A DNA stretch of 64,000 nt from Stichopus chloronotus (GCA_021234535.1 CM037836.1:29638769-29702768), one strand, 5' to 3'. Positions 47,101 through 60,000 are shown, counted from the stretch's first letter. The notes: generated by a model not told the origin, from the letters alone. Program-made: numbers and translations.

Positions 47101-50100
47101 GTCTGTGGAAAAGAAATTGCAAAAGTAATTGTTTAGAGAGTCAGAAAGAAGTGGGATTCAAAAATGGGAAAAAATAACAGTTCTAAACATGACTTACCAA
47201 TGTATGAAATTGTGCAATATGCTTGTCTGTTTACCAGGCTTGATGCTTTCCTCCATTCCACATTTAATGTTTTCTGTATAATAAGCATCACTTTTTTAAA
47301 ATCCTGTTGGTACTGAGAGTGTTTCTCGTGTAAGTGATTCGTCAAGTTGCTCTTAAAGTGATTGCGTGTATACTGAAAAACCAAAAAGATAAGATAAATG
47401 TTTTATCTTAACTTTTTCTTTATTTTTAAACGTACTTGCGAGGTTGTACACAAACGGACTATGTCTTTCAATGAAGGAAAGCTTCAACTTCGAAAAGCAA
47501 CGGGATACGGGATTGGCATGAAAACAGTAAAAACAGAAATCATATTTGAAAATTAACGGCTCTTACTATAGAGCCTACATAATGAATATGAAACAGTACA
47601 GGTCTCACTAGTGTATCAAAAGCATACTTCTCAAGTTGTCGCTCCTTGGTCAGTGCTGGGAATTGTAGCATTTGGTGGAAGGAAGCACTGTACTTACAAA
47701 TAACCTATGAACTGGAAACAAAACGTCAGTTATTTTTAGTTGTTTTGACTAACTGAATATTCAATACTAGTATACTTCCCATTGGCTTGTTCAAAGAAGC
47801 ACACAGTTGATTTGAATGAAAACTTTCAACCATTACATTGTCGTGTACTACACTTTTTCGTCGTTGTGTCAGAATAATGAAATCATATGGCAGAATTCAC
47901 CGACTGAAACCTATTTATTTACCCAGATTGTCTGAATGGTGTAATTAAAAGTCTTACCAAACTTTTGGAGATAAAATTAGAATGTTTTACCTTTTGCCTA
48001 TGCATGCAATCACTTTAAGAGATAAAATTTGCAAATGAGTGTTGAAATAGTCACAAAGATTTTATATTTTATTAATACATGCAGAGTTTGTATTTGTATC
48101 GTACATCAGGTCAAAGAGGAGACTGGTTTCGATATTAGTCAACTGTTAGATGCCAATAACTATATTGAGCTCACTATCAATGAAGGCATATCAAGACTGT
48201 ATGTGGTACCAAATGTTCCCATGGAAACAGTTTTTAAGCCCATGACAAGAGGAGAAATTAAGGTATGTGTGATATGATTGTTGGAAACTTTTCAGTACAG
48301 TATGGCTCACATGGAGACCTATTTGGTGAGAAAGGAGAAGGGGGCGTGGGAGGGGGGATTTCTGAAATTGCCACCCAGGCCTTTTCCATCTGGTACTTGC
48401 TTCCTTCGCTCACCCCTTCAGTGTCTTCACCCCCTCCAGCCCCCTTCCTATCCCCTCATCCTCCCTATGTCTCTGGTTTGAATCCCATTTTAGACTCTTT
48501 TTCTTTTTGTTTGCAAATCAAACATTTCCTTTTAATTTTCCAGACATTTCTCTGCTTTAAATTCATGCAACATATAGTTTAATGTGTTGAAGGTTGTTCT
48601 CAACCAGCCTGCTGTTAGTCAGCACATATGTTCACATAAGTGAAACATGTATAGAATCTTCAGCACTTTTCTCTCAATTTGCCCTTCAGGATGTGAGATG
48701 GTTTCATATTAATGACCTTCCATTGCACAAGAAAGACCAAGCACCTAGAGTTAATCTGGGTCTGAATCCAAACAATTTTTTTATGGTGATACCATTTATG
48801 AGGTAAGAGTAGATAACCAGTGTACATATACAAAACTTTTCATGACCCTGTTTCTTGCTCTTTTCAAATACTTTTGTAGAATGATGTCTTGGATACATTT
48901 ACTTTTATGTTCATTTCTCACAGCTTTTTAGCACCAATTGTTGCAATGTCATAATGCTTGTGTCATGCATGAATACATTTTTTTAATTTAAAATAGTACT
49001 AGAAAGATATAAGATACAACTGCAACTTCTGTTTAATTTGGAAACCATGAAAGGTAACTTAAATTGCACTTATCTCACCCTGTTATTAAGTTTGATGTAT
49101 TTACTTTCTGCTTGTATTCACCAAGACCACCGACTGGAGGAGATAATTGAAAGTAAAGTACCTCATAATAAGAAATCGTACAATAACTCAAGGTATCATG
49201 TATGCACACCCATCTCTTAACAGAGGTTGTTTCTTTATAACACAGTGTTTTTAAGAGGTTTTTTTTAAAGTGTCTAATCTTCTTGGAGTTATCTGCATCA
49301 TCCATTCTTTTCCCCACCCTTCTTATATCCCACTCCCCTCCCACTCATGGATGAGAAAGAAAGTAATGACAGTAAACAATTAGTCGTAGTTGTGACCACA
49401 GTCTGGATCCACAAACTTTGTATTGGTGTGTTTCCAGGGACCAGTAGATCATCAAAATGTTTACTTTTTCATGCACTCAATGTCTGAAACATACAAATAA
49501 AATTATCTCAAAGGAAAAAAAAGTGCTTTGTTTGAATATTTTACACTTTTATCTCACAGACCACTAAAGAAAAAAATAACGTCGGTGAAAGGTCCAAAGA
49601 ATATCAAAAGCAGAGATTCAGCCTTCACTCCAACTATTTTGAAGAACCCAGCAAGACATACAACAAACAGTGATAACAAAGAAGAAAGAGGGTCACCATT
49701 GCGACAGGTAAGTTATAATTGAACCAATATTCTTGATGGTAGTTTCTCTATTATTGAAGCTACAAATTTGATTCATCAGCAAAAAAGTGGATTTTCCTTT
49801 CAGAAAACGTTGAAAACATGAACAAAAATGTTCACTATGAGACAGTTTTGTCTCTGTTACATTGATGTCAATCTGGCAGAGATTATCTGGAAAGGATGCT
49901 TTGGATTTGGCATTCATTTTTCAAAACAGACTTTGCAGACCACGGCTAGCTGTGCTAAAGACAGACAGCCATCACCCAAAATATGATTTTTTCTTGGGGA
50001 AAAGCAAAATTCTTAATCAATGACTGCCCTTTGATTGACACCAAAATTCAAAAATTCGAAAGATGCAAGTCAGCTCATACCTGTATTTAACACATACAGG

Positions 50101-53100
50101 GAGAGTGATCTGATTTTCATGTTGGGTCATGTATGCTCACCAGGGCTATCTCTCAAGCAATGGGGTAGGTTTGGGTCTTCACAAGGAGATAGCTAAAGAC
50201 AGTTGTGACTGGGGCCAAGTTGGGAGACTTTCAACTGTCTGGGTAGGTGAGTGTCTCTTACGAACATAATTATTTATAAACAATGTTGGTGAAGATCTTT
50301 CCCATGTTATGTTTGTTTAGTAAGTTATAATTTTGGTCAAGATTGAAAGGAGATTCTTACAGTGTATCTGAATGTGCAAATACTGAATCCAGTATGATCA
50401 TGTATGTTTGTTACATATGTCCTTCAAATTAAGAATAGACATGAAGTTTCTCTCCTCCTGACTTGTGATCTCAGTCCTTTTCACCAAAGTTGATTCACAA
50501 TGTCATTTTTCTAATTTTCTGCTCAGATTCAGAATAAAGAAGTACACATCATCACAGATAATTCATCTGAGCAGAGAAAGTCAAGACAGCAACAGATGTT
50601 TGAACAAGGATGTAAGGAAGAATGGGACAAATATTTTTGTGGAATTGAGGATGCTGGCAGGATGATAGAGGCAGATTGTATCACCCCTAAAGACCATAAA
50701 CAAAACCAAAAGGGAAAGGTGAGATTAAAAGGACAATAGTTTCAGATGCCAGTGCAAGTAATTTTGTCACAAATTAATGAAGGCTTACAAAATAGAATTT
50801 AAAAACTCATTATCCATTTTCTGATAAATTTCTATAATCAAACCAATCTGGCACTGAAGAAGTCAAATTTCATATTCCATTTGTTCACTGAAAGGCAGTT
50901 TTAATGAAGAAAAGCTGTCACAATTGATTGAAGTAATGTCATTCTTGCTTGTCTTTGTTGCACCTTTTATTCAGCAAAGAAACACTTGTCAATATATGGT
51001 GTGTTCATTTTAATCTGCTGTTCAATTGTGAGGTGAGTGGCAATTGAATGAGAAATTGCCATTAACAAAGTAGACAGACTTCAAGGTTGATATTCTGTCA
51101 GGCATGGTAGAAGGATTCAAATAACATATAGTTCTCAAAAATCCTGAAAAATTAGTCCAGGAGAACAAAAAGGCTTAGCCACAGAAATCTCAGTAGAGAG
51201 AGACAATGTTAGTGTTAAGTTTTATGGACAACCTAGGAATCAACTGATGGTGGGATTGGCCATTGGACTTGGCAGATATTTATCACTATCAGTAAAACAT
51301 TCTGCGATGACATTTAGAAAATGTCATGGGATGTTCAGCAACATCAGTGCATCAGTGGACATATGAATCTGTGAACTGGTTTAAGATTGAAGCATTACCC
51401 TGTGAGGGCTATTTTCCATCTCAAAAGCAAAAAAATGAAGAAAAAATGTTTTTGAGGGGGGCTATTTTATTGTTTACAGGGATACTGTTTAAAGTACTTC
51501 TACCAGTTAAATTTGTGATGATTTTTTTGAGCTGTGATAAAAGAACTCCAGAAGACTGAATTGTACACAAAATAAACATTTTCCAGGAGAGAACATGCTT
51601 GATAGCAAGAATGTCAGATCGGACATTGACGATGTGATAAAAACATACGCCATTGGATCTGCAGCAAAAGCAAATGACATTGGTATTACCACTAATTTTT
51701 GATCAAATATTTGTGCAGTAAATTCAACCAGATGCAGTTACTGTTGTGCATACAAAAGTTCATGACTTGTAGTTGGTGTCATAGTTACTTGTAGCTTCCC
51801 TCATACTTGTTCAGCCAATCTGCCATGACCTGCTATATTTAGTTTGAGACCTACCTTGCATTTTTGCAAGGTCTAACCTTTTACTTGTGACCAGCTCTCC
51901 ATGACTGGAAATTTGGTGCAGCTTAATGCAAGTCCTGGATACTCTTCAAGAAGCTGAAGATTTTGTTTTTTGAAAATACGCAGGATTTGCTTTTTGTTCA
52001 CTAAAATATGAAATTTCTCTCGGCTATTTTAGAGGTCTTAAGCTCATTGTGTTGTATCGTAATTTGTTCACAGGAACTTGGATCACTGTTAAAAGTAATG
52101 AGATTTCCCGTGGACGATATCGCCAGTGGTACGTACAGTAGTGATTTGTTGTAATTGCTAATAACACTTACACAAGCAAGCATATGTGTTCTGTTAAAAG
52201 TCAGTTTTCCAGCAGCTTGAATGGATCTTGAAGTATTATTGCAGAATAACATCAATTATTTTACAAGAGTATGAATCCAAAATGATAGTACTTATGTGTT
52301 AATAATCTCTGTGATGGTAATAGTTGTTTTTAAGTTTGGGTAATTTAACAATTTGTGTACACTGTGTACCATATAATGAATTGTAGGTTGGCAATGTATG
52401 AGAGATTCCTACTCTACTTTAAAACAACATTTCAAAAGCTGATCATCTCAAAAAAATACATCCACACAAAAAAACAAGCACTCATGAATGGGAGATTTAG
52501 TTTAGTTTAGTATTTGAGGATCAGAAAGTATGAACACTGAAGGGATCCTATTCCATGTGGATGGTGGATGAACACCAGCAAATTTTGCCCACTCTTTTTG
52601 AACAGTGTTCGGAGGGTAAAGAAGCAGGGGTGAACCAACAATCCCATACAACCCAAACCTTCCCCGGGGACTACCATTAAATGTCCCCATCCGACGTATG
52701 CCCCAGTCTTAAGCCACTTTCCCAAAGGCTGGGAGGGGTGGAGGACCTACCCAACTTAGCAGCCCATATGCTGTACTGAGCAACCTGAGGCAGACAAAAC
52801 CTGAAACGGACAACAGGAACCCCACTTGAAATCACCAAAATAACCTCCTCAACACCACTGTAAACAGCTTTACTGAACAAGCAACGTTGAGTCCCCTAAA
52901 ATTTCCAATTGGCTCCATTGGGATTTGACCCGGGGACCTAGTGATTGCAAAATGGACACTCTTACCACTGAGCTAACCCTCCACCCTCATATGTAACATA
53001 TCAAGCCCAAACCATCAGAGTTACTCACAGATTTTCAAGAGGGGGGAGGGCACAGTACTGTAGCGAGAGTTGTTTGAGTAAGAGTTTGACCTGACTCTCA

Positions 53101-54536
53101 GAAACTTTTGTTAATTCAGATACTATATATATGATGTAACATGTTGCCATTTAAGAGACAATTTCATGCTCCATTTGAAATGGCAACATCGTACATAAAA
53201 TGAGACTTTCGAGGAGACAGCACACATGATAGGGAAAATATAGGATCGGATAGCAGACAATAAGATAAAAACATTGGCAATTGAATTGTCAGCCTTTGTA
53301 GGGATGGGGGCAGGCCTTGTTTTTGTGAGGACGGTATTTCTTCTAGCTTGCATGCTATCCCCAAAAACCAGGCTTGTGGAGGACACTGTGTATAAATAGT
53401 GATGATGCAAGTACATGTGATGAGAAAGTACTACAAGCATTGTTTTATTTCTTTGTAAACAATGTCATTGGTGAAATGGAAGAAATATCATTTAAGTAGG
53501 GGTCAACCGATAGGGTCTTCCTCTGCCAGTCCAATTGCTGATGCTTTTGTCTTATTGTCTGCTATCTGATCCTATATTTTCCCTATCACGTAGGCTGTCT
53601 CCTTAAGAGTCTCATTTTATGTATGATGTAGCCTATTGGATGCTTTAATCACAATTACAGCATTACAAAATTTACAGGTGTATTTTTACCATTTCAGATG
53701 GAAAAAAGTCTTCGTTGGGCATTTCTTAATTCCGATCCTGTGTCACAGATTAATAAGTCAATCCATGCAAATGTATTTTCAGGTTGCTGAACATTGTTTT
53801 ACAATGGCATCTAGATTTCGCGTACTCGATGTTTTACGAATAGTAGTGAACATCATCCCTATTTGATGTGTGATACGATAAGGTTCAATCCCAGATTGTA
53901 AGCCTAAGTCCTCATTGCTAAGGTAATGAGTGAAGTGCTTCATTGGATGATTATAACAATAATACTAATTCAGGCTCTGAAGGGCAGTTAATTTACACAG
54001 CTAAATGACCACACAAGTGTGGAGACCTCTTGTGGCTTACATATTACAACTTCTTATTGGACCAGTGACTGTCAACAAAAAATTTTAGGTCAAGTTTTGG
54101 TATCTGTATTCACAAGGTCACTTCAAACAGGAAAACCTTAGATTATTCTTGAATGGAAAACCTCTTCTGTGACACGGTTGGGAATTGATTCCTGCACCTC
54201 CTGGTTGCTATCTCTATTTCTTCGAATGACACCACCTTTATCATTTTGGCTGCAGCACTGATTTTAAATGGCAATTTAAAGTCAGAAAAAAAACACAATT
54301 TTCTTTCATGAGCAATTTAAATTGACACACTTCAAGTATTTTTACCTTTATTTCAAATCACTGACATTTATTCCATTTTTTTTTCAGATTCAAGTAAGAT
54401 TCCAACAGACCAACATGAAGAACCTATGAAAATACCCTACTCTAAAAGTGATGTTAACTTTAACATTCTTGTGGACTTTAGATTGGACATTGCAAGTGTG
54501 CAGCGGGCATTTGAGGAGAGCCTCTGGGCAAAGTGA
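44043..54536 (+). CDS. DCP2: mRNA-decapping enzyme 2 (10 exons, complete)
   Basis: Nudix hydrolase that removes the m7GDP cap from mRNA in cytoplasmic P-bodies with DCP1 and EDC factors. Exons: 44043-44113, 45045-45196, 45798-45925, 46843-46941, 48110-48262, 48690-48802, 49560-49707, 50527-50718, 52074-52128, 54388-54536. They sum to 1260 nt and 419 residues; human DCP2 has 420 (from memory). The N-terminal regulatory domain ([27 protein letters not shown]) is followed by a full Nudix box, G135 x5 E141 x7 R149-E150-V-x-E153-E154-x-G156, split across exons 4 and 5. Box B is represented by [16 protein letters not shown]. The charged tail ends in a hydrophobic motif, [17 protein letters not shown], like the vertebrate C-terminus. 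Intron 2 has AT-AC ends. Confidence 0.93.
45045..45196 (+). CDS. DCP2: DCP2 exon 2 (box A)
   Basis: After TCTTTTCAG. It encodes [20 protein letters not shown], then [12 protein letters not shown] and GIREFARI. There is no usable GT donor before an in-frame TGA. The exon instead ends at A/ATATCCTTT, a perfect U12-type AT donor. Confidence 0.88.
45197..45797 (+). other. DCP2: DCP2 intron 2: U12-type AT-AC intron
   Basis: This 601 nt intron begins ATATCCTTT, the exact minor-spliceosome donor consensus. It ends TTTTCTTAACTTTTAGTCAC. TTCTTAAC matches the U12 branch-point consensus (TTCCTTAAC), with the branch adenosine 11-12 nt from the 3' end, the spacing expected for this class. The join keeps the frame and the family alignment (FARI-IFNHCP). 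Confidence 0.82.
45798..45925 (+). CDS. DCP2: DCP2 exon 3
   Basis: Starts right after TTTTAGTCAC, so the intron ends in AC. It continues [36 protein letters not shown] and KMQY. The spliced join reads FARIIFNHCP, which aligns without gap to vertebrate DCP2. The donor is TAT/GTAAGT. Confidence 0.88.
46843..46941 (+). CDS. DCP2: DCP2 exon 4 (Nudix box, first part)
   Basis: Encodes [20 protein letters not shown] and the first part of the Nudix box through CAIRE, phase 0 to 0, with donor GAG/GTGAAG. Confidence 0.93.
47350..48020 (+). repeat. Long interspersed repeat, uninterrupted copy
   Basis: Same family as 10090-11490 in the same orientation. It carries AAACAGAAATCATATTTGAA, CCCATTGGCTTGTTCAAAG, GAAATCATATGGCAGAATTC and GCCTATGCATGCAATCACTT in order. 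It lies in DCP2 intron 4, and no coding capacity was found. Confidence 0.6.
48110..48262 (+). CDS. DCP2: DCP2 exon 5 (Nudix box, second part)
   Basis: After CGTACATCAG. It encodes [20 protein letters not shown], completing the Nudix catalytic glutamates E153/E154, then RLYVVPNVP. The donor is AAG/GTATGT. Confidence 0.93.
48690..48802 (+). CDS. DCP2: DCP2 exon 6 (box B)
   Basis: Encodes [15 protein letters not shown] and [15 protein letters not shown]. This is the Box B RNA-binding helix region of DCP2. Ends in phase 2 at AG/GTAAGA. Confidence 0.92.
49560..49707 (+). CDS. DCP2: DCP2 exon 7
   Basis: Continues in phase as [18 protein letters not shown] and a basic, serine-rich tail to SPLRQ/GTAAGT. 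PL after IPFMR matches the family; the rest is poorly conserved linker. Confidence 0.82.
50527..50718 (+). CDS. DCP2: DCP2 exon 8
   Basis: A 192 nt open exon after CTGCTCAG encoding [19 protein letters not shown] through DHKQNQKGK, with donor AAG/GTGAGA. It belongs to the low-conservation C-terminal region. Support comes from frame continuity and splice sites. Confidence 0.75.
52074..52128 (+). CDS. DCP2: DCP2 exon 9 (55 nt, predicted)
   Basis: After TTTGTTCACAG. It encodes [18 protein letters not shown] and ends G/GTACGT. Its phase, 0 in and 1 out, is exactly what is needed to join exon 8 to the last exon. The short leucine-rich helix could be a partner-binding motif (inference). Confidence 0.55.
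52497..52984 (-). mobile_element. tRNA-Ala-like SINE
   Basis: The head, read on the minus strand from 52984, is GGAGGGTTAGCTCAGTGGTA (A box) with a TTTTGCAAT anticodon-loop-like core and B box CCGGGTCAAATCCC. This is a tRNA-Ala(TGC)-like shape. The body runs about 400 nt to a 3' tail of repeated CTAAA units at 52497-52512. The tail resembles that of the LINE 3' ends. In the last DCP2 intron. Confidence 0.65.
53150..53640. mobile_element. Foldback element with about 125 nt inverted arms
   Basis: 53186-53315 and 53505-53632 are inverted copies. Both arms carry (one reversed) ACATAAAATGAGACT, TGATAGGGAAAATATAGGAT and TAGCAGACAATAAGA. The loop is about 190 nt. No transposase. In the last DCP2 intron. 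Confidence 0.62.
54005..54245 (-). mobile_element. tRNA-derived SINE, copy 4
   Basis: The reverse complement shows the same family: GGAGGTGCAGGAATCAATTC as B-box region, then GTGACCTTGTGAATACAG and a CACACTTGTGTGGTCATTTA end. In the last DCP2 intron. Confidence 0.6.
54388..54536 (+). CDS. DCP2: DCP2 exon 10 (C-terminus)
   Basis: After TTTTTTTTCAG. It encodes [20 protein letters not shown] then [17 protein letters not shown], ending TGA at 54534-54536. The [12 protein letters not shown] end resembles the FKFDHNAIMKIL-type end of vertebrate DCP2. Confidence 0.78.
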
Positions 54537-56901
54537 CACACTGTTACCAACTTGAAGGCAGTTTTAGATTGTGGCTGAAAAATCATAAAGTATGATTGTC
54601 ACAACACAGCTGTTGCTTGAGATGATCAGTTAGTGGGTATTTTGGATGAAATTTGAGGTCCATTTTATTTTCCCATTGTCACCCTTTTTTTATTTCCTAT
54701 ATCTCCCTGTTCAGTTATTCTTCCTCAACTTTATTAGACTGGCTTGCTTGAATCCAAGCAAGCAACTTATGAATAACCATAAAAGTGTGCCAACTGAAGA
54801 TTACTATCGAATTGTATCACTGGGTCTTTAAATTTGCCTTTTTATATTTTTACCTTATTTTTTTCCCATCTTTTGTTTAATCAGTTTCTCTTTGTTACTG
54901 TTTATGTTAAGAAGAAAAAAAGTGTTATGGTTAGCCGCGCATGAGAAAAAACCGACTTAGTAGTTACAGTCATTTACAACTGCAGATTTGAAATAATTTA
55001 GAAATGTTTTCAAAGAAAAAGAACATTGAAACACTTTTATTCTTTACAAGTTCAATGTGAACTGAGAAGTTTGTTTTGAAAGAAGTACCATTTTCAGGTT
55101 TATTCAATTTCAGTTTGTTTAGGATTGATGTTGTTTGTCAAAGAGATGAAGTTTCAACCAAGTCACTATGGGTATGAAACCCCTAACTGCTCTTATTGTG
55201 CCAACACATACCTAATGAGTGGTGTACATGTTTGTATTAAAGTTACCAACAGACCCCAAAGTAGGCTTAATTCATTCACAGTGAATTTACCAGTCTGACA
55301 GCAAGTTAAAGGTAAAATCCATCATTTTGGTAAGGTACCAGAAGAAAAAATGAAATGGTTTTGTTTTGCTGCAGAGTCTCTTCCATACATTTTATGATAT
55401 TGGTTGGTCACATGAAAAGCAGCAAACTGTGGTACATTCAGGGAAAATAACCCTGTATCAACTTGACATGATCAACAGTAATCAACAGACCCTTTGAATT
55501 AGCTATTATTACTGTGCTTATAATTAAGCATCCATATCATTAGTATTAGGTCAGTATTGCATCCTTCAGTAACAGGATTGGTCCATAGTAGAGTAAGCAT
55601 TGCTGCTTAATTCATATGCAAATTACTGATTCAGTAGGAACATCGGAGTATTGTCTGATACTACTGTGGCCACTACAAGAGATATCAGAGTAATACCAAC
55701 CAAATTAAGGAATTCACCAGAACTCGCAATCATTTTTTTCTGATTCTTTGCAGTGAAATTCTGTATAAACTGTTCTTCATAGTGTGCTCTTTTTACTTCA
55801 AACCATGACTTCAGAACTTCAGCAATGAAGTATTAAATAGCAGAAATTACATTTTTCCATCTTATACACAGCAGTGTCGATATTACACCGCAATATCTCT
55901 CTTGTATTTGAATTAATCAAGTAATATTCAAGCATGGAATGATCATTATTTTGTGAAACCTTTCTCATCCTGCATGCCCTGCACAGAAACATCAACTGAT
56001 TTGCACAGTCCACCAGTGATATACTTGTTCAAACTACTGCGCCCTGCAGATATTGATTGCACTCATGTATATAGACTTAATGCCTTTCACTAAGTTGGCT
56101 TTAAAAGTCACACTGAAAACTCACCACCCGGCACAATGGTCATCAAGCAGAACCAACCTTAATAATACTTTAAAGAGGGAGGCAACTGCAAAGAGAGCTC
56201 CATATGAAAGGAATCACCACTATACGACTGTATTTAAAATGAACTTAGTCAAATGTGCTGTCATTACTACATTAACAATGATAACTGGTGTTCTCTTAGA
56301 GATAAGGAGCAAAGTTTTCTTTGCTCTGGGAGAATGGGGTGGAGGTGGAGGGGGGGGTGTGTACAGGTGGTAGTTTTACAGGATTACCTAACCCTGAATA
56401 GTAATGCTTCAAACTGTGACACCAGGTGTGTCCTTGCTACCCTTAATCAGAGTGAGTTGAGCTCTCATTGCTTAAGTGGTGATACATTGTACATGTATCA
56501 AAGATGCAAAACTCAAGGAAGTTTAAATTGATTGCAAGAGTTTTATTTCTCTCCACTTTTTATGTGCAATTCAATTTCCTGTTTAACTAATGGCAGATCG
56601 ATGTGTTGTGTTTTCGACACAACATCTCCTCCTTCCCCGGGCATGTCCCTTTGACAGCAAAGAAATTTACAGGTACAGTACATGTAGTCACCTATGTCTA
56701 CACAAGTTTTTCGTTACTAACGTTATAATCCAAGAAAAGGTAAAGCACTTGAAGTTATGTGGTAATTGTAATGATATGCTTACAGACATACATCATTTGT
56801 TTCTTTTTCTAAGAGTACAAAATAGATAAAAAGGCAAATGAGCTTACTTCAATTTTTCTGTCATAATTTACTTGTCATTGTAAGTTGCAAGAGATTCCAT
56901 A
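54537..56901. other. DCP2 3' flank, no gene recognised
   Basis: Begins with the DCP2 3' UTR and continues as AT-rich sequence. A purine-rich G-run lies at 56335-56360. Short ORFs at 56053-56373 have no recognisable domain. Confidence 0.45.
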
Positions 56902-57036
56902 TCAAGTTACACATACATACTGAATATACTGAACTAGCTTGTGAACTAGCCTACTCAGCTTCATCTTCTTCACTCGAAGAAAAGGGTTGAGGTGGATCTC
57001 TCCCCTGTCATACCCTGGACCAAATCTCTCATAGTC
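56902..57036 (-). CDS. Putative last exon of unrecognised gene
   Basis: Phase 0 continuation after MERNK as DYERFGPGYDRGEIHLNPFL, ending TGA at 56902-56904. The alternative acceptor GTATGACAG would give RDPPQPFSSSEEDEAE and a stop. The true frame is undecided. Confidence 0.38.
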   Translation of the reverse strand, partial: DYERFGPGYDRGEIHLNPFLRVKKMKLSRLVHKLVQYIQYVCVT

Positions 57037-60000
57037 CTGGTGAATACAGGCCATTTGTTAAACATTTTTTTGTGATGAAGTGAATAGAAATAAACAAGGC
57101 AACTGCATCCCACTCCTTCCTATTCCCCCACCCATTTTAAAAAGTAAATTATAAGCAAAAAGTGTATAATGCATTACAAAACGTCATGCATAATTTACAG
57201 AACTTTCATATTTGCAGACATGTGAGTAACACATAAAATGGCAATTGTGGACAAAATGCCAAACCATAGCATTGGTCTTTTTCTTAAATGTGAAATAATT
57301 ATAAGAATACTCTTAATTCACGACAAATACTGCCATTTGTGATCTTAAGCTGATTCCAGTACAAGCACAACTTGGGAAACTGTGACCCAGTTTTGAAAAA
57401 TAGTTCCTGAATACACTGGAGTCTCAAAGAAATCCAACGTTGGTGTTGCAGTTGCAAGTTGGTCCTTCATGGGGGAAATCCTGAGTGCAGTGATTCAATT
57501 ACCTTGTTCCTTTCCATTATGTATCTTCCAGTTTTATGAACGGCATCTATGTTTTGAACGTTTGAGAAGTTTCCACTGGTGTTAAGTAATCTAGACGATG
57601 CTGTACTAAAGATATGGGAGCAATAAAAATGAACACACAGTTATGTACACACACATTAACACTAGATTTTGCAGTCTTATAAAACTACTGTACAGTAATA
57701 CAGTTACAGTGATTGTAGAGCTGAGTTTGACTATGTTACATTGCTTAAGACAGTTCAGTACTAATTACTTGATTTGCATATTTATGCAACTAGTCATAAA
57801 TTACAGGGAAAAAGCAAATGGATGGATAGCTTCGGATCAAATGATATGAGTTTCTTCATACCAATTAAGTTTAGGAACTCATACTGCTGTTTCTGGAGGG
57901 AAAATATCTGCCAACTGTTATTAAATGGTGAACAAATGAACTGTTAATACATTCAGTTTGTCTCCTTTATGTGTAAAACAGTGTTTTTACATCAATCATT
58001 GTTGTAATTTACATGGCATTATTCACTATTGACTTTCATCCAACTTCCCCCTTCTGAGTTAGAGCATACCCAAGCAAGTGTCATCTTAGCAAAGACACAC
58101 ATGTCAACCTCACTGCATAGGTTCCTTTGCAGATGCAAGGAGCCAATAATGGATTACTAGTCAGAGGGTCACCTTGACTGTGACTGGGAATCCAGCAAGA
58201 AGTGGATTTCCAGTGTCTGCTTGTAAAATATGGATGGATTCGTAGTCAGATGATCACTTCAAATTTCAATCAGCTAAATGTGGATTCCTAGTCAAGCAGC
58301 CACTTCAGCTACAACTAGGAATCCAGTGCCAAATGGGTTTCTACAATGGTCAGGTGGCCGATGTGACTATGCCTCAGAATCCAGCTACAAATGGATTGCC
58401 AGTGACAAATGATGGTGGGAAAATTAGAGGGATATTTGAACTTTAAGATGAATTGCCCCAAAGAGTTTCAATTCTCTCAACTACTCACATCTCGTCCAAC
58501 CCATAGCCTGTCTGAACTTTCTCCAAATGTGTTATCAAAACAATGGGTCCCTGAGTATGCTTTGTCATATGAGCTACTCTGCATCTTTTGGATTTACTGT
58601 CAATCAAAGAGCAGAACCAGTTGACAAGGTTGCTATCCACCAGCCAAAACTATAGCTTGGGGTGATGAGTGACTGCCTTCAAAGCTTTTATATTATCTGA
58701 CTGACTACGACTGGGAATCCACTGAAAAAAAAATGGTTCCTTGTCAACAGTCACATTGACTAAGACAAGGAATCCAGCATAAAAAAGTATCCATAAAATC
58801 TCTCTTAAACTCATGCAGTTGCATTAAAAAATGAACCAGGTCTTTTGGACCTACAAATTTTTCAAAGTAAGAGTAGTCCTAATTGAGGAAAACGTGAGGC
58901 AAGTTCATCAGACTTAAAACTTTTGGAGAGAGTTTACAGAGCAGAAAGTCAGGGGACTTTGTGATTCCTTCCCAATATTTCATATTTTTTTTAAACACAG
59001 ACAATCACTGTAAAAAGAAGTGACCAAGGGAGAAGAGAGGGACGATATATAAAAGGAGAATACAAGAATGCAAACCACATATGAAAATTATGACATATAT
59101 CAGAAAGTTTCTGACACCAAAGAGTGGGTAAAAGTCTGCAAAAAAACCCAAAAAAAACCTTGAAAACTAAATCCCTGCTTAAGGGTAGTTTGCTTGGGAA
59201 AAGCTGACTGCAACAAAGTACTTTGTTAATCCTGACAGGGCATTGCTGGCGAAGAAGTTGCTGATAAATCTAAACAGCTATGTTAAGTGATGGTAAATGA
59301 TTGTTTGGAGTGGGTTACAAAAAAATGAGCTTTTTATAGGTTAAAAGGATGGTCTAACCACGAATACAGCGTTGATAATGTTGAAGAGTAAGTTAATCTG
59401 ACCATTACAGTGAAACTTCCATTCAATTCCCATGTGTGGTTCCTGAGATATGAGCAGTTGAAGTTGTCACATTTGGTACCAACAGTTGACTTCCAGCAAG
59501 CAGGAGTGATGTCATCTCCCCACATTGATAAAGCATTTTATGTTTTTCTTTAAAATATACACCAAATTTAATACTTCAATATATATAGTGATACCATAAT
59601 GTGAATGTACGAGGGGTATGACAGTTTTGTGACCTTCACGTAACCAGTATCTAGACTGACCACCTGCTGATTTCAAGGTCAAAATAATAAATTAAAATAT
59701 GAAGAAAACAAAAGACTCTTTAGCAATGTGAAGAGATGATGTCACTCCTCTTTGCTTCAAGTTCCCAGTTGGCAGCAAAGGGGGTAACTCGAACTGATAA
59801 AATCGTAAGAACCATGCATTGGAACTGAATGGAAGTTTTACTATGAGGGTCACATTTACTTACTCTTAAACATATCAAAGCTAAATTTTTGGCTGGACTA
59901 TCCTTTTAATGGAGAGAATGCACCAAATTCTATTGAGCAACATAAACCTGCCATTACACATCTACTTTTTGGGAAGGACGGGGGGATTGGGAGGAGGGAG

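Noticed and set aside
51587..51682. Candidate DCP2 exon (good acceptor, open frame with [17 protein letters not shown])
   Set aside because: Its phase (1 in, 1 out) cannot follow exon 8, and the sequence resembles the foldback repeat at 53190-53320. The 52074-52128 exon fits the phases and the 419-residue total.
52915..52984. tRNA-Ala gene
   Set aside because: A and B boxes are present but the stems are imperfect and a long repeat body follows, so it is a SINE head.
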